Positions 22,826 to 40,333 of a stretch of 64,000 nt of DNA are shown here, one piece after another. This stretch comes from Adineta steineri (lineage: Eukaryota; Rotifera; Eurotatoria; Adinetida; Adinetidae): positions 50,797 to 114,796 of the forward strand of contig CAJNOI010000240.1 in the NCBI GenBank assembly GCA_905250115.1, written 5' to 3'. The notes under the pieces were generated by a model, which worked only from the letters and a program-made list of their open reading frames with translations, was not told where the DNA came from and made no database searches. Both the position numbers and the translations under genes were made by a program. Every line of letters starts with the position of its first letter. Within the stretch, counting starts at the first letter, position 1.

Positions 22826-25425
22826 ATGGCAAATATGGTTCGTATTTAAACTAACATCGATATATATTTCATTGGATTTTCTCGTTATAGTTTTCATTTA
22901 GCTTTGCATTGATTTCAGTGATTGTTTTTTGTGCCAACAGTGAAAGAGTAGCCTTTCGTATGATTTATTTATCAATTAATTTTATATACTTAATTGATTT
23001 GTATATTGATAGGTTTATTCCCTTCGGATACTTTTGAAAAAACTGCTTTATTTGGTCGATTCCAAGAAGCAGTCGAAGATACCAATCGATTATTACAACC
23101 TGTTATTGATTCGTAAGTTCAAATATTTATTTTATTTAAATGAATTTCTTCTTTAAAGTTTTTCTAATGACGTCGTACCTGAAGTCGATCAAGATCGATT
23201 TAGTTAGTATTATCTTAAATCTATTTCTTTCTTTTTTTCGACATAAATCTTCATCATTTTTAGCATCAATCTCATGTTATCGTGTTCGCGCAAATATTAA
23301 AAATGCTTATTTACCAGATAATACAAAATATTTTGTATGTCGTGATGAATATCGTTATGAAATTTTTACATGTCCAAATGGTGGAATCTTTAATGAAACT
23401 GCAAGAGCTTGTATTGATTTATGTGAACAAAAAAAACCTTGTTTAAATCAAGGACAATGTATAATCTTACCTGATTTAAAATTAGAATGTGTTTGTCGAC
23501 GAGATTGGACTGGTGAACGATGTGAAATACCAAAAAGTGCTTGTGTCAATGATCCATGTGGTGAAGGTAATGAATGTCGAAAACTCAACGCATTAGATTA
23601 TTCACAAGATTATGTTTGTATTTGTGGTAAACAACAAACTTATGGCAAAAGTTGCGATCGAAGTATATAATTCATTTTATATGAATTTAAAATATGATAT
23701 TTTTTTTTTTCATTTACAGGTGTACCAAATCCTTGTTTAACAAGTAAAACACAATTTCATCCATTTGCATTTAGTCGTCATGCTTATATTAATTGTGATA
23801 AAAAAACTATCTTTTTTCAACCATGTAATTCAAATCTTTATTGGGATCAAGAAAACAAACGTTGTGATCGATCATTACCAGATTTATTACGTTCACCATT
23901 TATTAGTTTAATAACAACAAAGTAAATAAATTGATTGCTTTTTCTTAAATATATTTTATTGTTATATTTTAATAGCGATGATAAACATTATGATCATATT
24001 AAATCTGCTCAATGGCAAAGTAAGAATTTATTATTTAAAAAAAATATAAAATTTTTTATTTATTTTAGATAATGTTGTTATGGAAAAATCACAACCAATT
24101 ACTACCGATCGATCTGGACAATGGCAACAAAATAGTAGGTTTTTGTTTGATCTATAGAAATTATTAAGCTAAGATTTATATCACCGGAATAAGAAGTCAC
24201 ATTCATGTATAAGATTTTTCTCTTATAAATAATGCGAAGAGAATCTTGATATACTTTTCGAAATTAATCATTAAAGAAAAAAAATGCAAATTGATTGTGG
24301 TCAATTAAATCTAAATTGAGATCATAAACACGAGTTCTAGTGGACTTTAAAACCTATCGAAATCTCATTTTTTCAATAAAACAAAAATTCATATTGAATA
24401 TATACAAATTAGATCAAGTTTCAAACATGAGAACACCATCGAATCAACGTTTTGTTTCTCAAACAGAATCATTACAAGGTAATATATATTTCTTTCTTGA
24501 TTATGTTATACATCTTCATGTTATTTTAGATTCAAATCAACAACTTTTGAATAATCAATATATGGAAACAGCAACAGTACCACCAAAAATATTTCATTTA
24601 CAAGGTTTATTTGATTTCTGAATAAAAAAAGAAATATAATAAATATGATTTAGGTTTCTCATCTCGAAATTCTAAAGGACAACAACCACAATGGTCAAAC
24701 AGTGGAAATGGTATGTTTAGATTAGATTTAATTTTAATAAGAGAACTGTTTTGATACATCTTTGTAGATCAATTCCAAGCATCATCAGATTTTCAAACAC
24801 AATATACTGCTCAACCCCAATCATGGCAAGGTACTATAAACTGATTTTCTTACTATCGAGTTGCTAGTTTCGCTTATTGAATATGTATGAAATCGAATGA
24901 AGATTATTGTCCATCTAATGAGAAAGACGGAAAAAAAGTTTTTGAGTTGAATTCTCTGTTAAAATGCAGGAAAAATATTTTACTTCAAATATGAATGTAA
25001 TTTGTTATTTTTTTATTAAATAGTTTCAAATCAACAACAACAAACACGAACAGGTCTGATTTCTTTTATTAATATTCATATTTAATAGTTAAATTTTAGG
25101 TCAAATGCCATCATCTAATTTCGAAACAGAAAATGGTAATGCAGCTGCATCACAGGGTAATTTTACAATTGAAGATAATTTCCTAATATTTATTTATTAA
25201 TTGAATAGGTGTTACACAATCTTTGTTTGGATGGAAATCTAATCCACAAGGTATGTTTTTGTCAAATTTTATAACTTTAATATAAGTTAATATTTAGGAT
25301 CTTCCAATAAAATGAATGAAAAATCTACTTTCGGTATGTTTTATGATTTTCTAAAGTATTCATAATTGAAACTTATTTATTTAGATTCGATGCCAACAGT
25401 TCAATTAAAATCATGGAAACAATGA
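22826..25425 (+). CDS. secreted chitin-binding (peritrophin-A)/EGF protein
   Basis: Seventeen exons: 22826-22837, 22891-22939, 23013-23112, 23159-23202, 23264-23662, 23720-23921, 23976-24019, 24069-24134, 24413-24478, 24530-24604, 24654-24710, 24768-24830, 25024-25053, 25100-25156, 25209-25250, 25298-25333, 25385-25425; 460 aa. Exon 1 codes only MANM; with exon 2 it gives a signal peptide (MANMFSFSFALISVIVFC). After an acidic linker comes a chitin-binding type 2-like domain (six Cys, starting SCYRVRANIKNAYLP), an EGF domain (CLNQGQCIILP...CVCRRDWTGERC), a second EGF-like domain (CVNDPCGEGNEC...) and a second chitin-binding-like domain (NPCLTSKTQF...CDKKTIFFQPC). The last third is a Gln/Ser/Asn-rich tail made of nine small exons that are all phase 1-1. 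It is probably an extracellular matrix, cuticle or lorica-type component. Exons 1-4 are the least certain, though they join in one frame. Confidence 0.8.
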
Positions 25426-26342
25426 TTAGAACAATATGCTTAAACAGATACATTTCATATGTATTCTTATTTGTTTTGTTTTTACTTTAAAAAACCGTTT
25501 TTCAAATGTTATTCATTAGAAAAACGAAATAAAAGATTTTATAACTCTTTCTCATATCTATTCTAAATATCAGACATTCATCGAAAGATTTCGAACAAAA
25601 CCTTAGCATATATCAATAGATTCATCGGCCAAAACAAACTTTGATGTAGTCTTCAGGGTGCCTATCTTTTAGTCATTGAAAAAATGTTGATTTATAGTGA
25701 AAATATCGAAAAGAAAAAGTAGAAGAAAAGAAGTCGAAGAAAAAATTGCCGAACGAAAAATAAATATCGACGCAAAAATTCATCGGAAAAATAATGTCGA
25801 TCGTGGGAAATGTCGAAAATTTTGAGATGTCATTATTAAATGATAATGAGAGTGTGGGTAGAATAACAAGAAAAACGCTGACACCAAGATTCCCACCCAC
25901 ACTCACACCCTAATTTCCTATACTAATATATATATCCTCTCTTTTGTTCAACAAAATAAGATAAGATGTTCATCTTTCTCATAAAAGATTATTTTCCATT
26001 CATTCGACTTTTTCTTCATTGACATTTATTTTCGACAATTTTTCCTTCGACTTTTATTTTTCGATATTTTTTCCTTCGCCATTTCCTCCTCGGCGTTTTC
26101 AATACAAACCAAAAAATGTTTCATTATTTCCGTCGTATTATATTTCTTTAGTCCTTATAGTATAAACAATTATCATCAAAATAAAGAATGTCTTTTTTTT
26201 TTGCAAACACACAAATTCACAGAAATATAGTCGAGTCAAAGAATACACACACGCAAAATATTAAATAATACAACATATAAATGAGACTATATATATATAA
26301 TATAGAAAAAAGGGTAAAATCAAAAACAAGAAAAACAAAATT
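25426..26342. other. convergent intergenic region with inverted repeats
   Basis: About 900 bp between two convergent genes. It contains a GTGGGT hairpin (25850-25904). The hairpin is flanked by A/T-rich arms that look loosely inverted: GTCGAAGAAAAAATTG near 25730 against CAATTTTTCCTTCGAC near 26036. No coding exon. Confidence 0.5.
25850..25904. repeat. GTGGGT hairpin
   Basis: Exact 10-bp arms GAGTGTGGGT (25850-25859) and ACCCACACTC (25895-25904) around a 35-nt loop, followed by ACACCC. One of several dispersed members of this pattern in the window. Confidence 0.7.
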
Positions 26343-30782
<4,440 letters not shown>

Positions 30783-31173
30783 AATGTCCTATACAAGCAA
30801 TCAATAGAAGACTTCTTTTCTATTCATTATAAACATTAAAATTTTATTTATAATATTCTAAAAAAGAAAAAGAACACTTTTCTTTTTTTCGACTTTCATT
30901 TTTATTTACGCGACGACAGACATTTTCTTTTTTCATCCAATTAAATGAACAAATTACTAGTGACATCTTACATCTTGAAAATTATAACTTATATATATTT
31001 TATTTTCATCTTTTTAGGAAAATAATTTATTTCAACTTATTTTTTTTCATTTCTTAAATTACTTTTAATATAAAGATATATATTATAATTATGAACATTT
31101 TTGCCTATATGAATTTCGTTTTCCCGTCCAAATCAAATCCATCGTTCGTTCGTTCGTTTAGCATATTATCAAC
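30783..31173. promoter_or_regulatory. 391-bp divergent promoter region (MLK / FBXO47-like)
   Basis: The two start codons face away from each other across 391 bp, so this block must carry both promoters and 5' UTRs. It includes a CGTT tetranucleotide run (CGTTCGTTCGTTCGTTT, near 31143) 30 bp before the FBXO47-like start. No clear TATA box at a convincing distance. Confidence 0.5.
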
Positions 31174-34022
31174 ATGATGAGCAGCAGTAAACGTAAATAT
31201 TTCGCTATAAAAGATGATTTATCATCATCATCATCATTATCAACAAAAAAACGTTTATTACAACTTGTGTAAGTTTAATAAGTAATGAAAAACGAAAATT
31301 TATTTCAAGTTTTCTTTAGACCATACAAAATAAAATCAACATTTATTTCTCAATCGAATATTTGTTATCTTAATCAATTACCAGTTGAAATGCGTGATTT
31401 AATTTTCTTAAAATTATCTCGTAAGTTTTGTTATTCTTTTCATTTATGTTCAATTTCTAATAAGTTTTATTTTGTCTTAAGCATATGATCTTCATCAATT
31501 AGCTTGTACGAGTAATGAATATTTTTCTATTATTTTAAATTTTCTTCGATCATCAATGGGTACTCGTTATATTAAAACTGTATTAGAAATATCACCGAAT
31601 CAACGACGATCAGGAGCTTGGGAAAGACTCGGTAAGATAATATGATGTGAGTATTTTATCAATATTCTAGAAATTATAATTAGGTCGATTGTATGGATTA
31701 ATGACAAGTCTAGTACCAGTTGCGCGTCGTATTCAAATTATTAAAGAATTACTTTTTACAAAGGTAAATATTTTCAATTGTACTTTTTTTTGAAGATACA
31801 AAGAAATTCTTTTATAATCGAGTAGAATATAAAAGATAATCAATATGTCAAGTTAAGAACTTATGTAGTCAATGATTTATATCTATTTGAGATTACTTAA
31901 GTAAAAGTATGGATAATAGACTTTGCATTAGATCAAATCATTATTTCTTATCTATTACTCATACATACGTATGTATCAAGGTTAATCGCATAATTCTATG
32001 ATAGTTATTTAATTTTGTAAATGTTCTTCCATCAATACATATGTCCTAGAGAAGATTAGCATATCTAAGTATCAAGGGAAAAGCTTTTTACTAACAATTC
32101 TGATGTATATTTTTGACTACTGTATAAAACATTCAAGAAAACAATTTTGTTCTATTTCTAATGCGTATAGTCTTCAAATATGAGTCAGTAGTACTGTACG
32201 AACGATGGTTGCTTGTACAAGTGTCTATGTAAAGCATTTTATTATTAATGAGACCTTAATCATGCATAGACAAGGATGTACTATAGTATCGATCACGGTC
32301 TGCGAAGGGAGATGCAAATTTCCACCCTGTATACATCTTAATACTCCTTTTCGATCGCATTTCTCTATTTCAATAGCTAAATCTAACGAGTGATGGTTCA
32401 AATACTGAAGATTTATGTCATATTGGTCGATTTTTTGGTGAAGCAACAAAACATTGGTCTGAACGAGAAATTTCGTGGGCATTTTCTCAATTCGATTCTT
32501 ATTTACAATTAAAGAAAAAGATTGATCGATTTTATTCATGTGAACATGGTATATTTATTATTTAAAAAAGAAATACATATTGTTGATTTTTATTTTTTTT
32601 CTTAGTTGGAATTGAAACACGACTTGAACAAACAATTCGTTCTTGTTTTCGTTTGGTTTATTTTGATTTTATTCGACTTCATGCACATCGTGGTTGTTTA
32701 TTAAATGTTATTCTTTATAAACAACCTATTTGGTTTCAAGCTCGACTTATTTATTTATTATTTGGACCAGTATCATCAGATAAAATTGATTGGGAAAAAT
32801 TTTCTCGTGATCGAACAAATTTTTTTATTCATCCAAATGTTGATGAAGAACAAGCATATTTTGATTTAAGTCGAGCTTTTAATGTACTTAATCGATCAGT
32901 ACATGCTCAAAAAGCATGGAATAGTAATAGTAAATTAGCTTTATTAAATGAACTTATTGGTAACAAAAGAAAACGATTTTATTTAAATAAATTCTACAAA
33001 ATTAACCTTTTCTATTTTAGCACAACCAATTCCATGGAAATCCGAATATGTTGCTGAATTATTATTTTATTGTGGTAGAGAATTATTAACTAATGTATTG
33101 ATTGCTTTTGCTGTAAGTATGAATTCAGTTAGACTTGCAGGTCTAATGAAAACAATTTTCAAAAAACTAACTATAGTTAAATCTACAAAATGATTTCTTC
33201 ATTTTTAATAACTGATGAGTCGAGATATTCGATATTGATCATAGTCTTACCATTAGAATTGAATAGGTATTTAACTTAAATTTGAAATGGTCAGTATATA
33301 TTTGAGGATGTGGGTAAAAGATAGACACTCACACCCACAGTGTTTTATCCAGTGGATGAGTGCCGCCCACCCTAAAATTTGATCTGCTCACCCGAAAAAA
33401 TACAGTAGCTGTATATTTTGAGGCGGGCACTGAATGAACGCCGCCCACCCTAAATTTCGATTCCGTCATCCAAAAAACGAAACTTAGATAAAACACCGCA
33501 CACTCACCCTAAAGACATGCGTCTTTATTCAAGACAATGAGTTGAAAATCCAATAATATTGAATTAATGATTATTCTATTTTATTTAGATGAAAAATTAT
33601 CATAAAGAATATGCTCAATTAATTCATTCCTTATGTATTGTAAGTTAAAATAATTATTTTAATAAATCTTATTTTCATATATTCAGGTTGCTCGTCAACG
33701 TAAGTCATATTATGAAATTATTCAATTAGCTATTGAAGATTCATTTGAACGTTGTACACTTATTGCTCAAAGAAATTCAATAGTTATTCATTTGCAAAAT
33801 GCATTTCGTTGTGTAACAAGAAATGTTATTGCTGTACTTGGTAAAGAAATGGAATTCTTTTTTTTTATTTACAAAATATTTTTTTTCTCTATTAATTTAG
33901 CTTCATCAACAATAACAATTACAGATCAATTACATTATTTACAACAACTTGAAGCATTAGATGCACAAAAAGCATCATTGATTTCATATCTTTTAACAAA
34001 TCAATTCGATCAAATCGAATAA
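31174..34022 (+). CDS. FBXO47: F-box only protein 47-like
   Basis: Ten exons: 31174-31268, 31320-31420, 31482-31631, 31684-31763, 32377-32548, 32606-32959, 33021-33112, 33589-33639, 33687-33840, 33901-34022; 456 aa, close to about 450 in vertebrates. An F-box-like segment lies near residues 45-90 (YLNQLPVEMRDLIFLKLS then LHQLACTSNEYF) and would contact SKP1. The rest matches the FBXO47 body; the best block is WFQARLIYLLFGPVS, and the late block HLQNAFRCVTRNVIAVL matches the conserved C-terminal helix. In vertebrates this protein is linked to meiotic telomere and chromosome function; whether that holds here is unknown. Intron 4 (613 bp) and intron 7 (476 bp) are long; intron 7 holds a GTGGGT hairpin and CCGCCCACCC repeats. 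Assignment rests on remembered similarity over the whole length. Confidence 0.8.
33309..33470. repeat. GTGGGT hairpin and CCGCCCACCC repeats in FBXO47-like intron
   Basis: TGTGGGT (33309-33315) pairs with ACCCACA (33333-33339). About 25 and 105 bp further on, two near-identical blocks read GCCGCCCACCCTAAA (near 33363 and 33442), separated by about 80 bp. All of this is inside intron 7 and away from the splice sites. Confidence 0.6.
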
Positions 34023-34335
34023 AATTCTTCTTTTTTTGGATATCTTGTTTTTTTATTATTGTTATTGCATCTTTTACTTTCTTTTTCTACATATTTAGAT
34101 GTATTTATTTATTTCAACTTGTTTTATATTGTATAGATTAAACATTTATTTTCATTCTGTTGTGTGTATATCATTGAAAGATTTCATATAGTCAAATAAT
34201 TGTGCCTTTTTTTTATTGTTCTATACAATTAATTGTTTTCAAAAAACATTATGAAAAGAATAAATACAATCAATGAAATATATCGGCCGTTTTCAATATT
34301 CAGTGCAACAAGAAAAAATGTAAGATATTGATCAA

Positions 34336-34369
34336 GTGGGTGTGTAATGTTATAAACACCGACACCCAC
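34336..34369. repeat. GTGGGT hairpin
   Basis: Exact 8-bp arms GTGGGTGT (34336-34343) and ACACCCAC (34362-34369) around an 18-nt loop, followed by ACCCATG. Confidence 0.65.
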
Positions 34370-34623
34370 ACCCATGTCTCATATTAATTTTTTCAGTATG
34401 TGAAATTTTCTTTTTTGTTATTAAACAATTTACGATTAACGGACTCTTCTCGACGAGAAAGAGAATAAAAATAGTAAGTGATGGGAATATGCATTTTTAA
34501 TAATTTTCAGAAGATCAGACAACAATAAACATCGCACGACGGAAGATTAATAAAGAATTCTCGTTTGCATTGTTTTCTTTTCTGAAACTTTCATTTTAAT
34601 TTTCAATAAATTGTAGTTGTCGA

Positions 34624-34964
34624 CAGAGATGGCAAGTCAGACGTTTTCACAAGTCAAGTCCAGTCAAGTCACATATATTTCAAGTCAAGTCATGTTTCAA
34701 GTCAAAACTTATTATAGAAAATCTTTCTATTGAATAAAATTTTGGAATACAAATTTCCGGTTATTTAGAGTTAGTTTTTAGCAAAACTCTCATTTTTAAC
34801 TATATTTATCTTTTACACTCTGATTCTATAATAAGACTAGTAAAATACAAAAAAAAAGTATATTGAAACCTCTTCATATATGCTTTTTGACTTGACTTGA
34901 GTTTATGGCTTAATTTCAAGTCAGGTCAAGTCAAGTCAAATTTGATTTGACTTGCCCATCTCTG
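34624..34964. mobile_element. hAT-type MITE with CAAGTC repeats
   Basis: A 341-bp element with terminal inverted repeats CAGAGATGGCAAGTCA (left) and, on the opposite strand, CAGAGATGGGCAAGTCAA (right). Flanking 8-mers GTTGTCGA (34616-34623) and GTTATCGA (34965-34972) form a target-site duplication with one mismatch. Subterminal sequence is built from repeated CAAGTCAAGTC on the left and GACTTGACTTG on the right, as in hAT elements with clustered transposase-binding motifs. No open frame. Confidence 0.85.
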
Positions 34965-35423
34965 GTTATCGATGTAAATTACTCTATAAAAAAAAGGTGA
35001 ATATATGTTTTTTTCTATATATCGCCAATAATTTACAATTTTCAATTGTGCGGAACACACAACAATCGTTATTTAGTAATTAACTAATTGTCTATTATGT
35101 GCAATTATAATCATAAGACTCCTCTTCACTAAAAAAACGAATGTTTATCATATTCCCACTCTTTATTTTATATCGATGTTAAAGCATATATAAATAAACG
35201 ATAAAATAGTTACTTATAACTCATCTTCGCCAGAGACCAAATAATTCAATTTGGTTCTGGTCATTTCTTTTTATTACTAGAGTAAGTACATTTTGAAAGG
35301 AGTTAATTCAACTTTTCATGCAGTAAAGACAATGCATTTATTCATTATCAAGAATAGAAATTTGTCGAGTTATAAAACAAGTAACGCTCGTGTAAGGACT
35401 CGCTTAGCTCTTTCTCGTAGAAA

Positions 35424-35523
35424 NNNNNNNNNNNNNNNNNNNNNNNNNNNNNNNNNNNNNNNNNNNNNNNNNNNNNNNNNNNNNNNNNNNNNNNNNNNNN
35501 NNNNNNNNNNNNNNNNNNNNNNN
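35424..35523. other. assembly gap (100 N)
   Basis: Exactly 100 N, the usual placeholder for a gap of unknown size. The ABCB coding sequence begins immediately to its right with the first nucleotide-binding domain, so the true gap probably holds the first membrane domain and several exons. Confidence 0.98.
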
Positions 35524-38500
35524 TAATGAAAGATACTTCATTAACTCCAGATTCGACTATAATTGGTGATGTTGCATTTGAGAATGTCAGCTTTATGTAT
35601 CCATCTCGAGACACAACACCCGTTTTACGTAATATCAATCTAGTTGCACGTGCCAATGAAACAACGGCTCTTGTTGGTTCAAGTGGTTGTGGTAAATCAT
35701 TTCTAATATTTGACAAAAAAAAAAATGTTTTTTCATACGATTAATTTTTATTAGGAAAAAGTACATGTATATCACTTCTTCTTCGTTACTATGAACCTTT
35801 ATTAGGTCGAGTTACGATTAATGGTAGACCAATTACAGATTTTAATATTAAACAATTTCGACAAAATATTGGAATTGTTAGTCAAGAACCTGTATGTTTC
35901 TTTGTTTTGCTTTTAATTATTTTTTTCAATTTTTTCTATTGTACCAGATATTGTTTGGAATGAATATTTATGAAAATATTCGTCTTGGTAAATTAAATGC
36001 AACACGTGCAGAAATTGAAGAAGCAGCACGACAAGCTAATGCACATAATTTCATTATGAAATTACCGAATGTTTGTGTTTAATTATTTCTTTTTATCTAT
36101 ATGTATTATTATTTATAGAAATATGAAACACTTGTTGGTGAACGTGGTGTACAATTGAGTGGTGGTGAAAAACAACGTGTTGCATTAGCTCGTGCACTTG
36201 TCAAACAGCCCAGCATTCTTTTATTAGATGAGGCAACAAGTGCACTTGATAATGTTAGTGAGAAAATTGTTCAAGAAGCACTTGATCGAGCATGCAAAAG
36301 TAAAAATTATTTAATTATTATTGAATATATTATTATTATTATACTATAGATCGTACAACTATCATTGTTGCTCATCGTTTAACTACTATTCAAAATGCTG
36401 ATAAAATATATGTGTTAGATAAAGGAAATGTCATCGAAGAAGGTACACATGAAACATTAATGGCAAAAGAAGATGGTAGATATCGAACATTAGTTAAAAG
36501 TCAACAAACAGAAGGTGAACCTGATGATACTGATCAAATATCTATGGCAACAGCAGTAGCTGAAGAGGAAAAACGAAGGAGTATGTTCATATTTTAATAT
36601 GAATAGTTATTCTTTTTTCTAAATTTGATTTTTTGTATAGCGGAACGTGTTCGTGCATTTAGTGAAGGTGAAGCTATTGATGTCACTAGAGTAAGTATAA
36701 ATATATGATCGGTTTAAAAAATTTTGTTATGAATAAATAACTTTTGTTTTTAGAAAGGTTCAATATCATCAAATAAACGATCTCCTTTTGTAAGATTATT
36801 GTTAATGAATAAAACCGAATGGATCAATATTGTAATCGGTTGTATAGCATGTATAATAGAAGCATTGGGTCAACCAGTGTTCGCTGCTCTACTAGCGAAA
36901 ATAGTTAAAGTAAGTAATTTATTATGAAAAGAAAATATGTATCAATTTGTATAGGCATTTAAAAGTTGTGATAATACTAATCCACATCATCAAGTATTTA
37001 TTTTATGTGTTTTCTTTATATTGTTGGGTCTTGTCATATTGGTGATTCGATTCGTTCAAGTAAAAATCTTATCCTTAAAATTAATCAATAGCCTTTTTTT
37101 ATTACATTTGTCTCTATAGTATACTGCTTTTGCTATATCAGGATCGAAATTAACACATCGTATTCGTGCAAAAGCATTTAAATGTCTTCTTCGTCAAGAA
37201 GTTGCTTATTTTGATCGACCTGAAAATACTTCTGGTGCTATTAGTACTCGTCTATCTTCTGAAGCCGCAGACGTTCAAGAATTAGCTGGAACAAGATTAG
37301 GTGTTTTATGTGAATCTTTAGCTTTAGCTTTCTTTGGTTTATTATTTGGTGTTATCTTCAGTATACAATTAACATTGGTTGTCCTTGCCTTTCTTCTTTT
37401 TCCAGGTCTTATTGCTATTGCTAAAATGCAATTGAGTAGATGGTTAAAAACACAACTCAATATTGTTATTGAACGATCAAGCACAGTAAATTTATAATTT
37501 TGATATACATTCGAGCATTTGTTTTTTTCAGCTTTCTGTTGAAGTTCTTCATAATATACGTACAGTAAAACAATTATCAATAGAAGATGAAGTTTTTCGA
37601 CGATATTCTAAAGATCGAGATGACATAATGGGGTTAGTCTTACAAATTCTATTTATTTAAATAGATTTTTTTCTTTATATAGACTATTCTGGCAACCTGC
37701 AATATTAGCTGCAGCAATGTTTGGCTTATTTTGGGCAATAGATCCATTAATTATAGCATGTTTATATTGGCGTGCACTTGTTCTAGTTGAACAGCATGTA
37801 CTAGATCCAAACAAAATTATAATGTAATTAAAACGATAATTTAATTATATATGATCTTTTGATTTCTTTAGGGTTTTTGCATTTGCTACATTTGCATTAC
37901 AATCATTGAAAATTGTTGGCATGCTGTAAGAATGTTAGATTTTTAATTTTGTTTTATATTTTATTACTTGTATTTAAGTGCTGAACGTCTTGGATTTTCA
38001 ATGTCAGCTGCTGATACATTCTTTGAATTATTTGATCGAACACCAGAGATTGACAATATATCTACTAAAGGAAAAGAATTGGTATGAAAATATAGATTTT
38101 TATTTGATATATTTTTATTTTGAATTATCTAGCCTGACTTTCGTGGTGATATTGAATTCGAACAAGTCAAATTTGTCTATCCAACTCGACCAACAACTCT
38201 TGTTCTTAATAAACTTCGATTATCCGCTAAATCAGGTAAACTAAAGAGATTATTATCAATTTGAGATTTTTATTATTTTCTTATAAGGTCAACGTGTGGC
38301 ACTTGTTGGTATGTTTCAATAAATTATTTTTTTTTGTTATCAATATTAATTATATCAATATAGGTACATCGGGATGTGGAAAATCAACAACTATTCAATT
38401 GTTAGAACGATTCTATGATTCTTCGCAAGGTCGAGTGGTTAGTATACTTATTCTAATATGTATATATCATTAATAAATGTACAATTAGTTACTTGATGGT

Positions 38501-39151
38501 GTTGATATTCGAGAATTAAATCTTCAATGGCTTCGTTCACGTATTGGTCTTGTTAGTCAAGAACCAATTTTATTTGATTTAACAATTGCTGAAAATATAA
38601 CATATGGATTAGAAAATATTCCAATGTCAGAGATTATTGATGCAGCAATTAAAGCTAATATTCATCAGTTTATTAATCAATTGCCTCAGGTAAAATTAAT
38701 ATTTAATTAATCTATATTTTTTGTATGATATTTTGAAGGCTTATGATACCAGAGTAGGAATGAAAGGTAGTTTTCTATCGGGTGGTGAAAAACAACGTAT
38801 TGCTATTGCTCGAGTCCTTCTTCGTCGACCTAAAATATTGTTATTAGATGAAGCTACAAGTGCTATGGATTCGTACAATGAACAAGTAAAGTTTTTATTT
38901 TGTTTTAAAAAAGCTAATATGTATTTGTTTTTTTTTCTCAATTGTAGATTGTTCAACAGGCACTTGAACAAGCTCAAACAGAAGATCCTACTCGAACATC
39001 ACTTATTATTGCACATCGTTTATCGACTATTCGTTCATGTGATTTAATTTGTGTACTTGAAAGAGGACGCATTGTAGAAAGTGGCACACATACAGATTTA
39101 ATACAACAACGTGGAATCTATTATGGTCTATTGTCCCAAAATACTGCATAA
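35524..39151 (+). CDS. ABCB (P-glycoprotein-type) transporter, 5' part missing
   Basis: Nineteen visible exons: 35524-35691, 35755-35891, 35948-36070, 36119-36299, 36350-36580, 36641-36690, 36754-36909, 36955-37059, 37120-37485, 37532-37632, 37683-37823, 37872-37925, 37979-38081, 38133-38235, 38288-38308, 38364-38437, 38489-38689, 38739-38885, 38948-39151. A plasma-membrane ATP-driven exporter of the multidrug-resistance group. NBD1: [29 protein letters not shown] and the switch His in IVAHR. An acidic linker follows, then the second membrane domain with hydrophobic segments ([17 protein letters not shown] and others), then NBD2: [34 protein letters not shown]. Both ATPase sites look intact. 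The first membrane domain (about 350 residues) is absent because of the 100-N gap. Exon 15 is a 21-nt microexon just before Walker A. Confidence 0.93.
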
Positions 39152-40333
39152 TAATAATAATTACGAAATAATATTTAAAATGGTTACAAAACTCTATTGA
39201 AGTTTTAAAAAAAACTTCTTCTAAAAAATATCGTAAAAACACTGCGTTATTTTTTTATGGTTATCATTAATAAAATTTACTAATATATATACTAATCAAG
39301 CATGAGATAATTATTATGTTTATTTGAATATGATGTGTATGCATCTAAAGTCACATGATTATTATCGACGAGTAAATCTTTATATTTTTTTCATAGCCAA
39401 AACTTAATGAGACTATAGAAACTCTAAAAGATCGTTGTATCTGGATCGTAGAATATAAAACGAAATAATCCATGAGTAATTCACAAGATCAAAGTATGAA
39501 ATAAAATACGCTATATCTCTATAGAAGATTCTTTTTATTCTGAAGTTTATGTTCGTTTTGACTATAAATGAGTTCTGTAAAATATATCATGTTTGGTATC
39601 ACTTTTATATCGAAGCTCGATCATCAGATGTATATTACAATATGAGCCTTTCAATAACTCCATATTCTATCTCTGAGTATTTTGAAAAATAAATTTTTAT
39701 CTTGATCTATGTTAGTATTGAAGTTCAAAAACAACAAGAGTTTGATATGTACTTTTGACTTTAAACTCTAAAAGTTCGTATTACAGCGAAAAAGGCTTAT
39801 GAGCGAAAATCCTTTTTCTTTCGTTAGTTAAAAGTACATGTATGAATAGGATATTTCGATGCTCTTGAGTGAGTATGGATTATGATTGTTTACATTGTTT
39901 TTAGGTCATTAAAGGTAAATATTCGTACGTACTAAATCATACGACTTTTTTATTAACAAAAAATAAAAGAGACTATAGAATAAGATTATTGTTAATAACC
40001 AATGAAATATTCAAACGTATTTTCAGTTTTGAACAATAAAACTAAGATCTTTTATGATGCATATGATAACTGTAAGATAATATCTCGTACTCTTGGTATG
40101 CATACGAAACAAGCCATTATTATATTCATTGCCTTCACTTTCTATTATTTTTATACTACGCCATAAAATATCATTGGTTGATTTAGTACCAATTAAAAAT
40201 TAGTATGACGATGGTGATGATCAGCTGCAGCAATAAACATTCATTCATGGACAATTGTTATTACATGTTGGTATTTTCGTAAGAAAGATAAATGAGAAGT
40301 TGTTTTTCATTTTAGTCTTTATTTAACAAAATA
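39152..40333. other. intergenic, no gene seen
   Basis: About 1.2 kb of AT-rich sequence between ABCB and SPT2, both +. No exon, terminal repeats or RNA gene recognised. Confidence 0.5.

Larger units (their letters stand above)
34023..35423. other. intergenic region with MITE and hairpin, up to assembly gap
   Basis: About 1.4 kb. Contains a GTGGGTGT/ACACCCAC hairpin (34336-34369) and a hAT-type MITE (34624-34964). No sequence here encodes the missing first half of the downstream ABC transporter. The open frame running into the gap near 35293 looks non-coding. Confidence 0.55.

Noticed and set aside
32205..32393. + strand open frame in FBXO47-like intron 4
   Set aside because: It ends across the acceptor of exon 5 in the wrong frame; the exon itself is explained by the FBXO47-like gene.
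35293..35526. Open frames running into the N gap
   Set aside because: They depend on N being read through, and the sequence resembles no ABC transporter segment.
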